From Struthio camelus (lineage: Eukaryota; Chordata; Aves; Struthioniformes; Struthionidae): a stretch of DNA of 64,000 bases. The position numbers and the translations under genes are program-made. The notes under the pieces are model-generated. The model was not told the origin of the DNA, did no database searches, and saw nothing but the letters and a program-made list of their open reading frames with translations. The stretch covers positions 68,714,911 to 68,778,910 of the forward strand of contig NC_090942.1 in the NCBI RefSeq assembly GCF_040807025.1, in the 5' to 3' direction. This document shows positions 1 to 13,700 of this stretch, piece after piece (position 1 is the stretch's first letter; the number at the start of each line of letters is the position of its first letter).

Positions 1-519
1 GGCTCCTCTCCATGCCATACTCCTTTGACTATGCAAATATGATCTCTAGTAGCTGGGAAGTGCAGGAAAGATCTGATAGTCTTAACAGAGCTGTCCTCTG
101 CATGAGTGAGAGGACACTCATGGTTGGTGATGATGGCTGGGGGACAGGCAGTCTGTATTGTGCCCCTCTGTGAAGCACAGATTAGATGTTCACATAGCCC
201 CCGATAGCCTTCCCACGTATGAACTGATGAGCCAAAATAGCTCAGCATTAGTGGTCCCCTCCTGTGCAGCAATAACCTATCCTATATGAATGCAGGTCAT
301 ACACGCTGGTGCATGGAGATATTTAAGTGCCTTCACAAGTCAAATCCTCTCCAGTTTCTGTTTCTCTCTTAACTGATCCTTTCTTCCTCCTTTCTTGCCA
401 CTCTGTCATCATTTTCTTGCATTAATTCTCCTTGCTGACTTCACACATTGCTCCTTCAGTATGCCATTGCTCTTCCCTCCATCCCCCTCCTCATTCACTT
501 CTACACTTCTTTCTTGCAG

Positions 520-612
520 GGGAGTTGGAGAAACAGCAAGGGGCAAAGACTCTCTCATTAAGGACCAATGGAGCACAGATGGAACCACAATCGAAGCAAG
601 GATCTCCAACAA
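520..612 (+). CDS. IQSEC3: IQSEC3 coding exon (third from last)
   Basis: A pyrimidine-rich tract and CAG at 517-519 precede the exon, and GTAAGG at 613 follows it. The 93 bases are two bases completing a codon, 30 codons starting ELEKQQG, and one trailing base. The residues continue the stretch that follows the PH domain in IQSEC proteins. The trailing A pairs with GC of the next exon to give Ser. Confidence 0.7.
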
Positions 613-3600
613 GTAAGGGGACCCCCATCTTCTCTTGGCCAAGTCATGCTACCTTTGCAAATGTGTTCTCATTGATCCCTGTGCGAATAACTGCTAAAAG
701 AAGCGATCAGTTTTGCATCCTTTGGCCTTGGGTGAATAGTGGAAATATGAGAAGCGTATGCATTTTTCAGGTATGGTAGAAAAGCCATTAAAATCTCGTT
801 ACCTAGTCTGTAGCTGTAACATCCAGCAAAGAGGGGTTACTGATGGAGCAAAGTGCTACATGATAGCTTCTGGAGACCCTGGCCCACTTTTTCTTCCCTG
901 AACTGGTGCCACACAATAACTGCACTGTCAGCTTCTTTCACAGTCTTCATCAACACTTTCTGTGTAGTAACATTTTCTGTGTAGCTTCTATTGTGTGTTC
1001 TGAGGCTTTGTGTCTATTCATGCCTTGGTTTGTACGCCAGGGAAAATTGAGCGCAGTGGTGAGCAGCTGCCAACTCACTAGAATGGCACTATGATCAGGA
1101 CCTAAGGATAGGGTCCCAAAGGGGTTTTCCCCCTACACCGCTAAGCAGCTATCAGGTTGCAAAAGGGCCTGGATTTGATCCTGCAGCTGATAGTCTTATT
1201 GGGCCTTATACCCCTGCTTTGAGCTTTCCAGTCCGCAGTATGAGCCAGCTGTTGACTTGAGGTATGGACCTCATAAGTGAGATTTTTTGTTTTATTTCAA
1301 AGGCAAGAAGGATTTGGGGGAGAAGGTCTCGGACAGCACAGTGGAGGTAAGTAGAGTTCAGAGCAGCTGAGGTAAGTAATTCCCTCTCAGTTCAGCTCTT
1401 CTCACATTCTCTGTTGTTTCTTTTCTCAGGTTTTAATCAATGCCTCCCCAGCCAGACTGACAATTTTACCAATTTCCAGAGATACAATTAAAAGTTACTG
1501 CTAGGACGGGTAATACAACTTTCAAATCCAAACTAAACTTCAAAGCATTTTCAATCCGTTTTTATAACTGTAACATCCCTCATGGACCAAGCTCCCAAAC
1601 GCTGTAGACTAACCCACCCCACTGCTTACGGGGAGACTGAAAATCCCACTAAAGACTTCCCTGACATGCTAACTCCATGCAGCATCACATGCAAACTCCT
1701 CTGCAGCCCAGGTTCCCTGCACAGTCTCTGCAGCTCTACCTCTCCACCCCCCCTTGAAGGGGATTAAGCGTGGCCTTTGTATATCAGAGACTTGCCCTAG
1801 AGCTTTACCTTCCTGGGTAGGGAGCTTGGCTGTCCTGTATGCATCTGTCTTTGCAGGGATGTCTAACATCCAGTGGGCTGCCTGTTTCTTCACAGGCACC
1901 CCTACTCCTACTGCCTGTGAGGAAACAGGAAAATGCCATCTTTACACAGAAAAATCTTATCTCCTACTTTCTGCTCTTTCCTTGTCTGGAATATCCCTAT
2001 TGCGCCAAATTTGCCATTTTTCCAGGATAGTTCTTTCCCCTCTTGTCACAGTATATTTACTTGAAGAGTTCAGCTTCTCTGTGGGGAATGGGTGCTTCTG
2101 CTCTTCCGTTCAGAGCACCCCATTTTCCTGCACACACACCCTTTCTGGGGCAGGTATCTCTCCCAGTCAGCTTCCAATTCCTGCTGGGATGACTGTTTCC
2201 TTTTGGGGAATGGCTTCCACGTAATGTCATTAGCACTTACTTCATGGCCCAGTGACCAGTTTTTCCTAGTGGTGATCCACTGCTTGAACAAATATTGACA
2301 CAGCGTTATGCCCTGCTGTGCAGTGAGCCTGAGCAACTTCTATGCTTGAGTAGGTACAAACAGCTCATCCTTGTCCCATCCTTGCGGGAAGTTTGGCCAC
2401 TCCACAACTGCTCTTTCCCACTGCCGCTGCCACTCTTCCCAGTCACTGGCTCCACTGACCAATGTGCATTCTATCAGGGCACCCACAATTGTCCCATGTA
2501 CACCTGCCTAGCTGGTAGTGTCCTGCCCGCCTGCAAACACTCGTTTCCCGTGTAGGATTTGTCACTTGACTGACATTCTGTTTTGAGCCAGTAATCTTGC
2601 TCTGCTTTGGGGTCTCCATCAGCTCATGTCCTTGCCAGGAGGAACTATGACTTCACCTACCATTTTCCTGCTGCGCATGCCCCCAGGGGACCTCCAGTCC
2701 AGGCCAGCTCCCCTTTTACACACTGGACTCAGCAAGCTCCCTTATTTCGGTGACTCTATTATCGGCATCTCTTTGCGGGGACCCTGATGACCTGCTCCTT
2801 CCCTTCCATGTTCCAATTGCCCAAGTAATACTCCGCCAGCAGAAAAGCATTTCCATTTCTTTGATATTATCTAATCTGCTACCATTTCATCATGAATTTC
2901 TTTTATCATTGTATGAGCTAGATGGGCATTTTTTTCTTTCTTTTTTCTTTTTTGAAAATCATTTCCTTTCACTGACAAACCATCAAATGGATCAGAGGGA
3001 GCTGCCTTTTGCTAGAGTATGTCAGATTTCTGCCTTTTCCTTTGTAAACAGATTAGCTGGTCATGTGGTGTACCTTCCTACTCAGAAAGGCAGGGGACTG
3101 GGAAGGGCTCGAGTCTCTCTGTCTCTGTCTATCTCAGATTCAGCTACCATCATTTTACTGAAATGTACAACCTCGATTATCTGAAACCTTGCTATCCAGT
3201 TCCCCCTCCTTTCTGCTGCTGGGGACAAGGGCATGACCTTTGAGGTCTGTTCATTACCATGAGAATTCACTCCTCCGCTTGCAGAGCTGATTCGTGTTCC
3301 CTGTACTGTTTGGATAATCAAAGTTGCATTGCATTTGGGAACGATGGCCCTGCTGCCTTTGACGTGATGGAAAGGACACGGGCACTTAGGCCTAGATGGG
3401 GATGGTGGGGCTGTTGGAAGGGGGGAAGCCGCCAGAGGTTGTGCCTGTTCTTTTTTTTTGACGAGGGAGGGTTTAGTGCATGTGAGATTTACTGGTGGGG
3501 AGGGTTCAGGGCAGCCAGTAGCAGCAGATGGGAAAAATGTCTTGTAACATTTAATGCTTCTTTGACTGTTTCTAAACTAGGTGTCAATTCACAACAGGCT

Positions 3601-4018
3601 TCAAACGTACCAGCACAACTCCGCCCTGGGGCCCGAGAGTGGAATGCAGCCCAGCACGCGTCTTAATACGCCACGGGAGCGGCTGGAGACAGCACTGGTG
3701 GCCTCGCACCCCGCCTCGGCGGGGACACTTGTACAGTGCCAGCAGATTGTCAAAGTCATTGTCCTGGACAAGCCGTGCCTCGCTCGAATGGAGCCGGCCC
3801 TCAACCAGACTCTGACACGCTATGTCACCTCCGATTCCTGCAGCTCCACCCCCTGGCGCAGCGCAGGCAGTGGGCTTCCCGGGACCCCCATGAAGCTAGT
3901 CCATCAGCCTCCCCTCCCGCCTCCACCACCTCCTTACAATCACCCACACCAGTATTGCCCCCCCAACTCCCTGCTTCAGAGGCGCAGGTACTCCAGTGGC
4001 TCACGCAGCCTCGTGTAG
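520..4018 (+). CDS. IQSEC3: IQSEC3-type Arf guanine-exchange factor, C-terminal three coding exons (partial gene)
   Basis: The three exons (520-612, 1303-1346, 3581-4018) splice in one open frame and encode the C-terminal tail of an IQSEC/BRAG protein. Family knowledge: IQSEC proteins have an IQ motif, a Sec7 domain that loads GTP on Arf6, and a PH domain. IQSEC3 sits at inhibitory postsynapses and binds gephyrin. Only the tail after the PH domain is here, so the catalytic part lies left of the window. Visible in the tail are an ELEKQQG start, a [19 protein letters not shown] segment, a proline run followed by YNHPHQ, and the end SGSRSLV, which fits a class I PDZ ligand (S at -2, V at 0). The choice of IQSEC3 over IQSEC1 or IQSEC2 rests on the remembered C-terminus and on a neighbouring SLC6 transporter in opposite orientation, as in human 12p13.33. 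I am confident of the family and less so of the exact member. Confidence 0.8.
1303..1346 (+). CDS. IQSEC3: IQSEC3 44-nt microexon
   Basis: TTTATTTCAAAG precedes this 44-base exon and GTAAGT follows it. It encodes [14 protein letters not shown] in phase with both neighbours (two bases plus 14 codons). Its length is not a multiple of three, so skipping it would change the frame of the last exon and the C-terminus (see findings). It is too short to appear as an open reading frame on its own. Confidence 0.7.
1347..3580 (+). other. Last intron of IQSEC3
   Basis: This is 2.2 kb of non-coding sequence bounded by GTAAGT at 1347 and CTAAACTAG at 3580. I see no further exon with acceptable splice sites and family similarity. 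Several 60-150-codon open frames are present, but they are not conserved-looking and lie in a low-stop, C+T-rich stretch. Confidence 0.6.
3581..4018 (+). CDS. IQSEC3: IQSEC3 terminal coding exon
   Basis: The exon opens after TCTAAACTAG with GTGTCAATTCACAACAGG (VSIHNR) and reads 145 codons to TAG at 4016-4018. It holds the [20 protein letters not shown] block, a serine-rich patch, the proline run before YNHPHQ, and the terminal SRSLV. The reading ends in a class I PDZ-binding motif. Codons in the block 3651-3830 are GC-rich at third positions, unlike the flanking non-coding DNA, which supports real coding use. Confidence 0.85.
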   Translation: MSIHNRLQTYQHNSALGPESGMQPSTRLNTPRERLETALVASHPASAGTLVQCQQIVKVIVLDKPCLARMEPALNQTLTRYVTSDSCSSTPWRSAGSGLPGTPMKLVHQPPLPPPPPPYNHPHQYCPPNSLLQRRRYSSGSRSLV

Positions 4019-7000
4019 CCACACCACCAGCACCAAAACAGCACAGACTTCCCCCCTTCCCTTCCTCACCGCCTCCCTGGCACCCTTTCTGCCTACAGAG
4101 ATCTAGTTTGTGATTTATTTTTTAGTAAAAGAAGAAGAAAAGAAAAAAAAATTGCCGACCAACCTAACTCTTACCCTGTCTCCCCTCAAGATGATGCTAA
4201 TTGTGAGGAGCCATCTGTAGAAACTGCTGACCTACATGCTCACACATCCTCACACCCTGCCAGCCCAACTGGCCTCCTGCGCTCATGCCGTCCCCATGTA
4301 GCACTTTGCTGCCCTGTTCCTGAGAGGCTTGATGACCTGCTGCTTTCTAGGCACTGTGTCTTCCGTTTGCTACTCCTTGACCCCTTTCCCCTGCCTTGTA
4401 TTTACCTGGTCATAGGTTTATACCCACCCCAAAACTTCAGCAGCCTCGGAGAGAGACAGACCCACCTGTGCCAAGGCCCAACTTCGGGTCACTTCTGGGG
4501 CTGGAGTTCCCCCTGCCACTGCTGCTGCTGCCTGCTAAGCTGGAGCTGAGAATTTGTACCACTTGCCATGCTTTCTCTTCATTGCTCTTCAATATTATCT
4601 CCTTCCTGCAGCAGCTGGTTTGGAGCGAGGGAGTGCACTGAGAGCATGAGAGGAGGAGAGACTGTCCTAAGCTGCAGTACAACACAAGGAAGGCCTCACT
4701 ATGAACACAAAAACTGTTTCTGTTGTTATATTGGAGCATTGTACCAAGACACCTCTGCTGAGACCTAGCAGACCTCATCACATGTAAATACACCTATATG
4801 GTAGAGTATGTATGGCGCATGCTTACTAAAGGAAACACCAAGCAGTTCTGAGGGAGCAGAAGAGAGACATTAAACCCAGGGACCTTCCTGGGATGGATGG
4901 GCACTTTTCCAAAGAGATGGCACCAAGAGGGGCCCTCCCACCCAAACACACACACACACATACACACACACACACACGAGGATGGTCTTCTCTGGCATGA
5001 AAGACACCCTCCTCTGCTTTCCCCCTTGTAGCTGGTTTGTGTTTCCTTCCCACCTGATTTTTTATATTCTCAAAGAAAAGCCAAGTGTTATGTTCACCTT
5101 GTGGGATGGATGAGCCCTTCACTTGGCCTCTTCCTCCTGTGTTAGAGGGAAGGGGCTTTTTGGAGACCACCCACGTGAGGTCCCAGCTACATCCCTCGCC
5201 TGGCTATACCCTCGCCCTGTCAGCCCTTCCTGTAGGAAAGCGCCACACACACCAGGCTCCAAGGCCTCTTCTTCTCCCTCCCTCTCTATCACAGTTTCAA
5301 AGCGAGGGGAGGGGAAGATCCTGAGACAGAGATGACAGCTCAGCTCCTCTGCTTTATTGGGGACATTGATGTGCAGGAAGAAGGCATTAAAAATGGGCTA
5401 TGGCTGTGTTTTTAGAAAAGAAAAAACTCTGAGAAATAGGGAGGGGAAGGTATTAATTAGCTTAAAGGCTTTGGTCTCACTCATTTGCTCTATCTTCCTT
5501 CGAGGCTTAAGAAGATCAACTTTAGGATTTTAAAAATAGGACAAAATGCCTTTTAGGGCCTTTATTCTTATTTTAATTTAAGAGGGAAAGAAAGAAATGT
5601 TCTTCCTTCCCATGTGAGGCTGAAACATGGGCACCAGGTGCTGATGACACAGCTACTGGGTAAGGAGAGAGAAGGGTTGTTGGCAGTGTGTGGATGTGCA
5701 AAATGTCAGGGAAAGGAGGACAATGACAGATAGATGCAGGACAGATTTTTTGACCTTTTAGGGTAAAAGAAAACGGCAATTTTCTTAACCGATGTTCCAC
5801 CATGCTCGTCTCTGGGGCCATTACCAGTGGCCAAAACCACAGTTTGCATCAGGGCCTGGCCTGCGTCAGTGCTGTTTGGATGCCATCTGGCTCTGCTGAA
5901 ACACTTAGAGGAACGAACTTATATATTTGTCCTGGGCACAAGCCCAGCCAAGGTTAGGAAAGCAGAGAGGGGCGGGAGTGAAGGGTCCCCTGTGCTTGGC
6001 TAGCCCTCCAGGGCAGAAAGGCTGCTCACCTCCAGCTCCTCTTAACTTCTGAGCTTGACCCATATACCCAGATGTGCCAACAGGTCTGTCTTAGCTGACT
6101 GCTTAGCTATGTGGCGCAGGACATTAGACTGCTGCTGTAATAGCAGATGTTTTGACCAGGAACCAACAGGCTCAGCCACAGGGAGACCTATGGAAGCAGG
6201 AGACTGAAAACTTGTAGGAAAGTCCTGGGCGAAAGCCCTGGCTCCCTCCATACCAGAGAAGCTTTCTTCTGCTGAGTCCCCAGGGCACCAAGGACTCTCC
6301 GCATTCAGAGCCAGACCCACAGAGAGGTATTCACCCTTTCTGCAGGATATGGACCCAGACAGGGCTCAGCCCCTAGCCCTCCAGCTGGCTGAGAAATATG
6401 GCTTACCTAATTTGCCACTTGATCCACCCAAGGTGGCACCCTGCCACATTTGTGGTAGCCGGGATCTCATCCGACTTGCCCATAGCTTCCTGGGAAAGCT
6501 GACATGTGGCATCCACTGTTGTCCAGGCTGCCATTTTATTTTTACTCACTGCTGAGGTAAAAGTGAAGGTATCCAAGGGGCAATGGCACTGCTCTTCCTT
6601 CTCAGATGTTACTTCACTATCTGAAAGGAACAGCAATGCTCATTTGCTTATTTTTCTCCCAGAGCACGATGAGGCACGGAAGAGTTGTGTGTGTGTGTTT
6701 GTTAAAATAAATAAATTAGATTTTACTTGGCATTTAACACAAACTGACAACAACAAACACCTTAAGGTACTTGATGAAATAATTTTTTTGGATAAAATAT
6801 TTATAACAATGCCTAAGAAGTTCCTGCAAGAGAGATTTGCCGCTTTAATAATTGATTGGGAAAGCTACAAGAATGTAAAACAGAAGTAAGGAGGCTTCCT
6901 TGAGATTCCCATCTCAATGCTGGATGGAGGATGGAGGCAAATTAACTAAAGTGCCAAGATACTTGAGGCACAAAAGTTTCTCAGGGCAAGCTGGCTCCCT

Positions 7001-7735
7001 TTCCCTGACCTTGCAAAGGCTAATTCTGGCCTTGAGCTTTGGACAGAGAAGCAACCATAGATAACCCTTGATGTCTTCTAGCCTGCTGGATACAGCATCT
7101 TCTGTCAGGTCAGTTGGAGAGATACCAAATCATTTTATTCCATGTTCTAGTGAAACAGTTTGCTCTAAATTCTATTTTGTAGCTGAGCCCTTCAGACTTT
7201 ACTTCAAAATATGGATTTTTTTTTTTCCTTTGAAGGTTGGTCTAGAAGGATAACAAGCACTTTAAAGCACGTCTACACCTCATCTGATCTCTTGTATTGT
7301 CCGCTCCCACAGCCCTCCCACATGTGAGTAAACCCACAGACGCAGTATACCTGTAGTGCTGAGAAGATACCCTTGCATATAAACTAGTTGTTGACAGGGA
7401 GCAGGCTAGAATGAGTATGTTAGTGACAGCCTAATGAAGGGCAAAATGTACACAGCAGCTCACCATGAGGGATCAGCCCAAAGAAAAATCATCAACTGTT
7501 GGCAGCAGTGATTCTGACCATGAGCCTAGCATGATCTTTCAGGTTGTAGGATCAGGCAAGAAGCTGCCACAGAGATAAGATCGACCGAAATGAACCAGTG
7601 GCATTTTGTTGCTGAATTCATATCCTTCTATATTAAAAAAGGAGGCAGGGGCGGAGGGGCGGGCGGGAGAGAAAACCAATAAAGAGAATTCTGCAGTAGG
7701 TGTCCAATACTCAGTGGCCAAAAAATAAAGTGGCT
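4019..7735 (+). other. IQSEC3: Probable 3'UTR of IQSEC3
   Basis: The sequence after the stop contains no coding signal. AATAAA hexamers on the + strand lie at 6706-6711 and 6710-6715 (overlapping), 7678-7683 and 7724-7729, so one or more transcript ends between about 6.7 and 7.75 kb are plausible. The exact end is inferred. RNA 3'-end data would settle it. The segment also holds a CA repeat near 4.95 kb. Confidence 0.45.
4945..4977. repeat. (CA)n microsatellite
   Basis: This is a run of CA dinucleotides with one interrupting T, in the putative IQSEC3 3'UTR. Confidence 0.9.
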
Positions 7736-10700
7736 CTGCTGGAAGGTGGAAAAGAGCAAAGTGCTATTTGAGGTCTAGACAACTGTGTCACGCAAACCTT
7801 CAGACTGTCCTAATTCACTCTTGCTCATGCTGGTGCAAGTCCAGGGAAATTAATTTGTTTACTCCAGCAGCAAAGGGATGGAGAAATGTGACAGGAGAAT
7901 CAAGCTTAGCACAGACACGTTGGGTTTAATGCAGTGTTTGGCTGCCGCTGTAGTACTTCTAATGCTGTAGTTTGGGCTACTGCTGTAGCAGCACTGAGTA
8001 CTTTCTGCAAGACCTTCGAAGCATTCCACTGTGTGTGTTTTCTCTCCTCCCTGTAGATGGAAGGTGGAAGGTACAGTCTGCAAGCAGGATTTCATCAATA
8101 CTCAGACTTCCTAATGGAAAAGTACCACCAGATTTGGAAGTATTTGAGAGCCTCTGAGCTATAGGAGTTTGAGTTCTGTTTTGTGTTTTTCACAACGCTC
8201 AATCTGCAGTTACCCACACGTGTTTGTGAGGTTTCCAAAACAAGTCTGAGCCCTAGATCAAAGCAGCTGCTGCTTAGGAGAGTCTCTGCTTTGAAATGGG
8301 AGTTGCTGTCTGACTCTGCTGAGTGGCCTCCCCTGCTTCCCGCTCCACTAGCCACCCACTGTGCTAGTGTAAGCTCCAGGGACTGCCGGCAGTGTTTCGT
8401 GAGCTAGCGCGCTCCTTGTCCTGCCTGCTCTTCCACAACCATGCCTGGGACAGCAGCTTTGAAATCACCCCGCTCTTCAACACTAGTCACAACCCCATCT
8501 GAATGTGTCTTTTTAAAAAGTAAAACTAAAACCAGAAGTGTTACCTGTGCGTAGGCTTTTGAGAGCACCTGTTTGTCTGTCTGTACCTGTTTCCTGCTGT
8601 AAATATCACCAAGAAAAGCTTCCTCTGGGAAAAGTGGTGTGGTCACACCTAGCAAAGAATCCAAATGGCTAATATTTTGTAACAAAATAACAAAAATAGA
8701 TCAGAGGTATTTTATCTGTTCAATTAATAGAGTTTTAGAAATTATATTGAGATATGTCACTTGTGCGCTAATGTCTTCTTTGCCTCAGCCTGGCTCCCCA
8801 TGTCCCTGGGCTCCGTCGCAGTGCGCAGGCGCACAGGCCACGCACGAAGGGTGCACGAAGGGAGCGCTGAGCAGCCTCGCTTCCTGCTGGCTTCAGGGCA
8901 GCCCTCAGCAGTGACTGCTGATTTTTCATCAATGCAGCAGGAGCTGACTTGATGGTCAGGCTCTCTGAGGACCAGACCCAGAGGCAAGCAGGAAGAAATA
9001 GCCTTGTCCAAGAGAAGGCAACTCAATATAAAAGTCACTCCTGCAGTGAGGCAGAGAGGAAAATGGGGGAAGGCAAAGCCTGCTGCTTTGCTGCAGCTGC
9101 TTTGCTGCAGTTGCTTCCTTTCCACCCTACTGGCACACAGCAGAGCCAGCCCCAAGCCCTCTGCTCACACCTGTGTAGCTCTGCACCTCTGAGGAAGGAG
9201 GTCCATGCACACATGCAAACTGCACACTGCCCCATGAGTGTGTGCTGCGGCTAGGACAGTAACTTCATATACTGCATGTGCCGATGCATGTGTTGTACGC
9301 CAGCTGGCCACTGAGAAACTCAAGCACCCAGAGACGTCGGCACATACTGTATGTGAATACACATGCCATCTGCCAACATTTAACATGTAAGACTATGTGG
9401 CAGATAATAAGTAGGTACCTCTACTATCCATGTTGATGAACATGCCATATAAAAATATCAGGCGTATGCAGCTATACACTGCCGTAGCAGGACAGCTGTG
9501 CTGGCTGCAGTTACAATTAAAGCACATCTCATAGGCTAAATGGGCTCATGCTTGGTTAACATTTTGATGAGAGCCACGTAAGGAAAATGCCACTTCCCAT
9601 GCAAATCAGAGACATACATATTTACACCAAGTGTAACTCCACAGTTAATGAAACTGACCTTTGCAAAATTCTGCACAGGGATGAGAGATGTGACCACAGA
9701 CAATCACATGCACACACAAAGCAAGCTCTCCTCTCCAATAGATGGGTGAAGGCAACCTACTTTTTTGCAGCCAAGACTTGAACAAATGCTACAGTGAAAC
9801 TGCACCTGCTGAAAAGGCTGTCTATAGGTTGCCAATTCTTTGCTGGCTTCAAAGAATCCCTTAGATGCCCAGGCCCAGTAAAACACTTAGGAGGATAGAA
9901 ATCCCTTTGAGACACACACAGGAAATTTCCCAGGATTGTGAGGCTTCCATTTATGTTTCTGTGTGCCACGGATATATTATAAATCAGCCCATCCCAAACA
10001 CATTTATTTTCTAAAATGTTTTGAAACAGGAGCTTATCTCAACAAGTTCTGCCTGATGTTTAGATCACACACCTGGCTGTAAAGATGAAAGCAATAAAAA
10101 CAGATTGTCTATATGTGATATACTCCTACCTTGCTCTGATGTGCATATACTGATTATTGCTAATGAGAAGATGGCATGTCCCTTTGTGACAGGCACTGTG
10201 CTGGCAGAGACAGGTAGTGCCTGTACAAAGAGTTTACAGATCAGAAAGCATATACTATAGCTATCACACTGCATCTCTGTACTGTCTTCTGTAAATAGTA
10301 TACATACATAATATACAATAACATATACATAATACATTCCGAGCTGATCCAAATATGCCACTTCTTTCTGCAGAGAATTTCGACTTGCAATTTTCTCTGA
10401 AACTTTAAAGATGGGCATTACATTCAGCACATTCCTAAAGCGCTTTGCTAAACCTGGGTTCCCTCCACCCCCCACCAAGCAAGATGCACAGGGGTTGCTG
10501 CTGAATTCGGTACTAGATAGCCTGCTGTTGCTGTCTCCTGCTCCACACAGGCGTTTCCCTTGGGGTCAAACACTCTTCCCAAGACCAACACAAACAATGG
10601 GGCCCTCAGGGAGCATCATGGTGGCAGGAGGGTTACCACAAACCCAAAGCTGTTGTGTCACGGTCCCTTATCACATACCGCAAGAGTACAGTGCCGGCAA

Positions 10701-13700
10701 CGTTGCTATTGTGTGCAGGGCTCTACGGCCCCATTTCCACGTCATGTAGGGGAATCTGGAATGGTCCTGTTGGTGCCTCGAGGGTCCCAGGGGGACATCT
10801 GAAGGCAGAGTCGGGCTCCATGGGTTCCTGCAGGTTCAAGGTTCCCATCATCACCTGCTAATGGGGGAGAAGTGTCCTTCAAGAAAGTCTCTGCCCAAAT
10901 CCTGATTAGAGCAACCAGGAGTAATGCTCATACTCCTGCCTGATATGAGCAAGGCAGCTAAAAAAATAGGCAGGTGCCTCAAGGACGAGGACAACTTGGT
11001 GAGCAGGGCTGTAGGATTTAACCGGTTTAAGAGCTCAGTCACACTTGGGAGGACTTGGAGCATCTTTCCTGTAGCTAATGAATGCAGCTGAGGTCAAAAG
11101 CTGGCTGTGGAGCTGTGCTTTTTGTCGAAATCCATACAATCCACAAGCTGGGATAGTTCTCAGCCGTGTAGTGTAGGATGTCATTTTATGCAACAGCCAT
11201 ACTCCAGCCTCGGGGTCTGACAGTATGGTGCAGTCAGCAGTGACTTCTTGAAAACAAGAGTCTTTGGCTCCCTAAGCCTTCTGCTCATGAAGGGTAGATA
11301 CTCCTGAACAATATCAAGTTCACATTAAAAAAAAGAAGGTGGCAAAAGAGAGATTTAAGGATTTTCCCTCCATAGGACTGTAGGGCTGAGACTGTAGAGA
11401 CAAAGACAAGTGCCTGATAGAGAAATGTACCCATACTAATATTCCATATACACCTTGCTGTTCCCTGATATTACAGAAGGCTTGATTTTTAAGTACATTT
11501 CAGCTCCTCATCTCAGATATTCAGAAGCCTCACACTGAGTAATCAGAGGCTTGCTGATCAAACAAGCCTCACACAGTCCCAGCAACAGGAGAAATCATCC
11601 CTCTCATCCACTTGTCCAGCTGTGCACCCACCACGTAAGGCTTTCCCTGCACTGGCTGACCACTTTCTGCTCATCTCATATGTTTCCTCCTGCTAATTCA
11701 GAGAGACTAGGGCAGCCCTTCTCCCACACCCCGCTGCAAACAGGTATCCATTGCAGAGTGTTAAAGCCATCCGTGTCCTCACATTGCTGTCCTGTGCCAT
11801 TTCTACAGCTCACTCGAAAAAAGCCAGTTCAGTCTGGAGCGACGTGGACTGAAAGACAACTGCAGGGCTCAGCACGGCCAGCAGCTGCAGACATGCTGAT
11901 GCTCCTTTGCACAAAGCACAGCCCAATGGTAGGAGGGATGCTCACTCCTCCCACGAACACAGGCTCATTAATGCTATGTCCTTGCCGCAGACACACTTCA
12001 GTTTGCTGCTCGCTCCCGCAGCTGCCTCTGCACACCTCTGGGTTTCACTACTGCCTGAGATGGGATAAGGCTCTTTCCCCTTCCTCCCCTCACCAGCTTT
12101 TCAGAAAGAGCTATTACTATTTTTCATAAAAAGAACTTGGAGCGAAGTCACTGGGAAGTGTAGGAGAGGGAGGACGACATTTCATTTGTATGAAAATACA
12201 AATCCATACATTCTGAGCAAACATCTCTGTGCTGGCTCCAGCTAAGGCCAAAACTTGAAATGCGATCAGGACCCAATCCCTGGTGCGGGCCATATTAGCA
12301 CAAGGGCGCAGTGTGAGGGGGCAGCCAGCGGGGCTCTGAGAGCGGCGAGCCGGCTGCCAGCTCTCCTGGGACACTACGAGCAGGGCTCTTACCATGGCCA
12401 GGACAAGCAGCTCTGGCAGGAATAGGAGTGACTCGGGACAGCTGACGTTAGGGTAGTTGTAACCATCCGAGTGAAAGATCAGACAAGCCGCCAAAACTGT
12501 CTTCAGCTGCCGAGGCAAGGGGAAATTCGGGTGGAGAAAACAAAAAAGAGTTCTGCTGAGCATAGGCGGGATTCACTACGATAATTTTCCAACAACCTTC
12601 TGCAGATTCTGAAGTCTTGTTAGCTATTTTTTTCCCTTTCAGAAAAGTCTCTGCTGTTTCCTTCCCCTAAAGCTAGCGAGACCCCAGCTTTGCAGCAGAG
12701 GTAGCCTGCTGTGCAGCAGCCCCTGTGACCCTGGGAACCCAGGCCCATGCTACCTCCAACCCTTGCAAAGACAGGCACAGCCAAATAATTCAGGGATATT
12801 GCTACCAAGTCCCCAAGATATTTGATTTTGAAAACCCTTTAGGAGAATCAAATGCAGAAAAAAACCTGTGAAAGGCATAGGAAAAAACACAAAGAAAAAT
12901 AGCCACTGAAGTGAGCCAGGCAGTATCAAGGCCTTATGCAGCTATTGCCTGGTGTCTCCACTGATGCATTACCACAAGGCAACTGGTGCCCAACCCCTCC
13001 TACTGTTGCCTGGCTTTCACTCGTGGGCAAAGGGAAGCTCTCCATAGATCTTGTCTTTCTTATCACAGCTCCTAGAGCAGGTCCAGAAGCGACTGCATCC
13101 CTGGGCATCCCCTTCAGAGCCTAGGAGTCAGCAACAGGTGGTGGCAACCCTCGCTTGAGCTTTCCGAAACAAAACGTGCGCCAGTCGGGGGGGAGGGGGG
13201 GTCCTGTGCAGGGGGACGCTGTGGCAGGAGGGTACTGCAAGCCCTCCCTCCCTGTGTGCCTGTGACCTCGGCTTCTGCACAGCTCTCCAGCGCTGAACAC
13301 CCACCAGTACGGACACCACCACAGCCTCAGGTTTCAGCCACGTGGCTTGCAGGAATGATGGCCCAAGCAGACCGGCAAATGTCCCATGCTGCTCCATGGT
13401 GCATTCAGGGCAGTCCCATTCACTGGCTGGCCAATCTTTGCCACCACAAACTCTTCCCGTCTGCCCAGTCCCAGCCTGGCTGACCCTCCACCTAGGAAAG
13501 AAATCACCTCCTTTTCCCCCGATAGGTCACAGCTCTAAATGGAGAGGGGAAACCAAAAGGCAAATGCTTCTCCCACGAGTAGTAGAGACCCGCTCTGCTG
13601 GGTCTGTGGGGCTGGGGCAGGCTGGTGCCTCTGCCAGCTTCTCACAGGGTGCCCAGCGAGCAGCACCTCTCCAGCACTCTGCAGGGCCAGGCTTTCGCAC

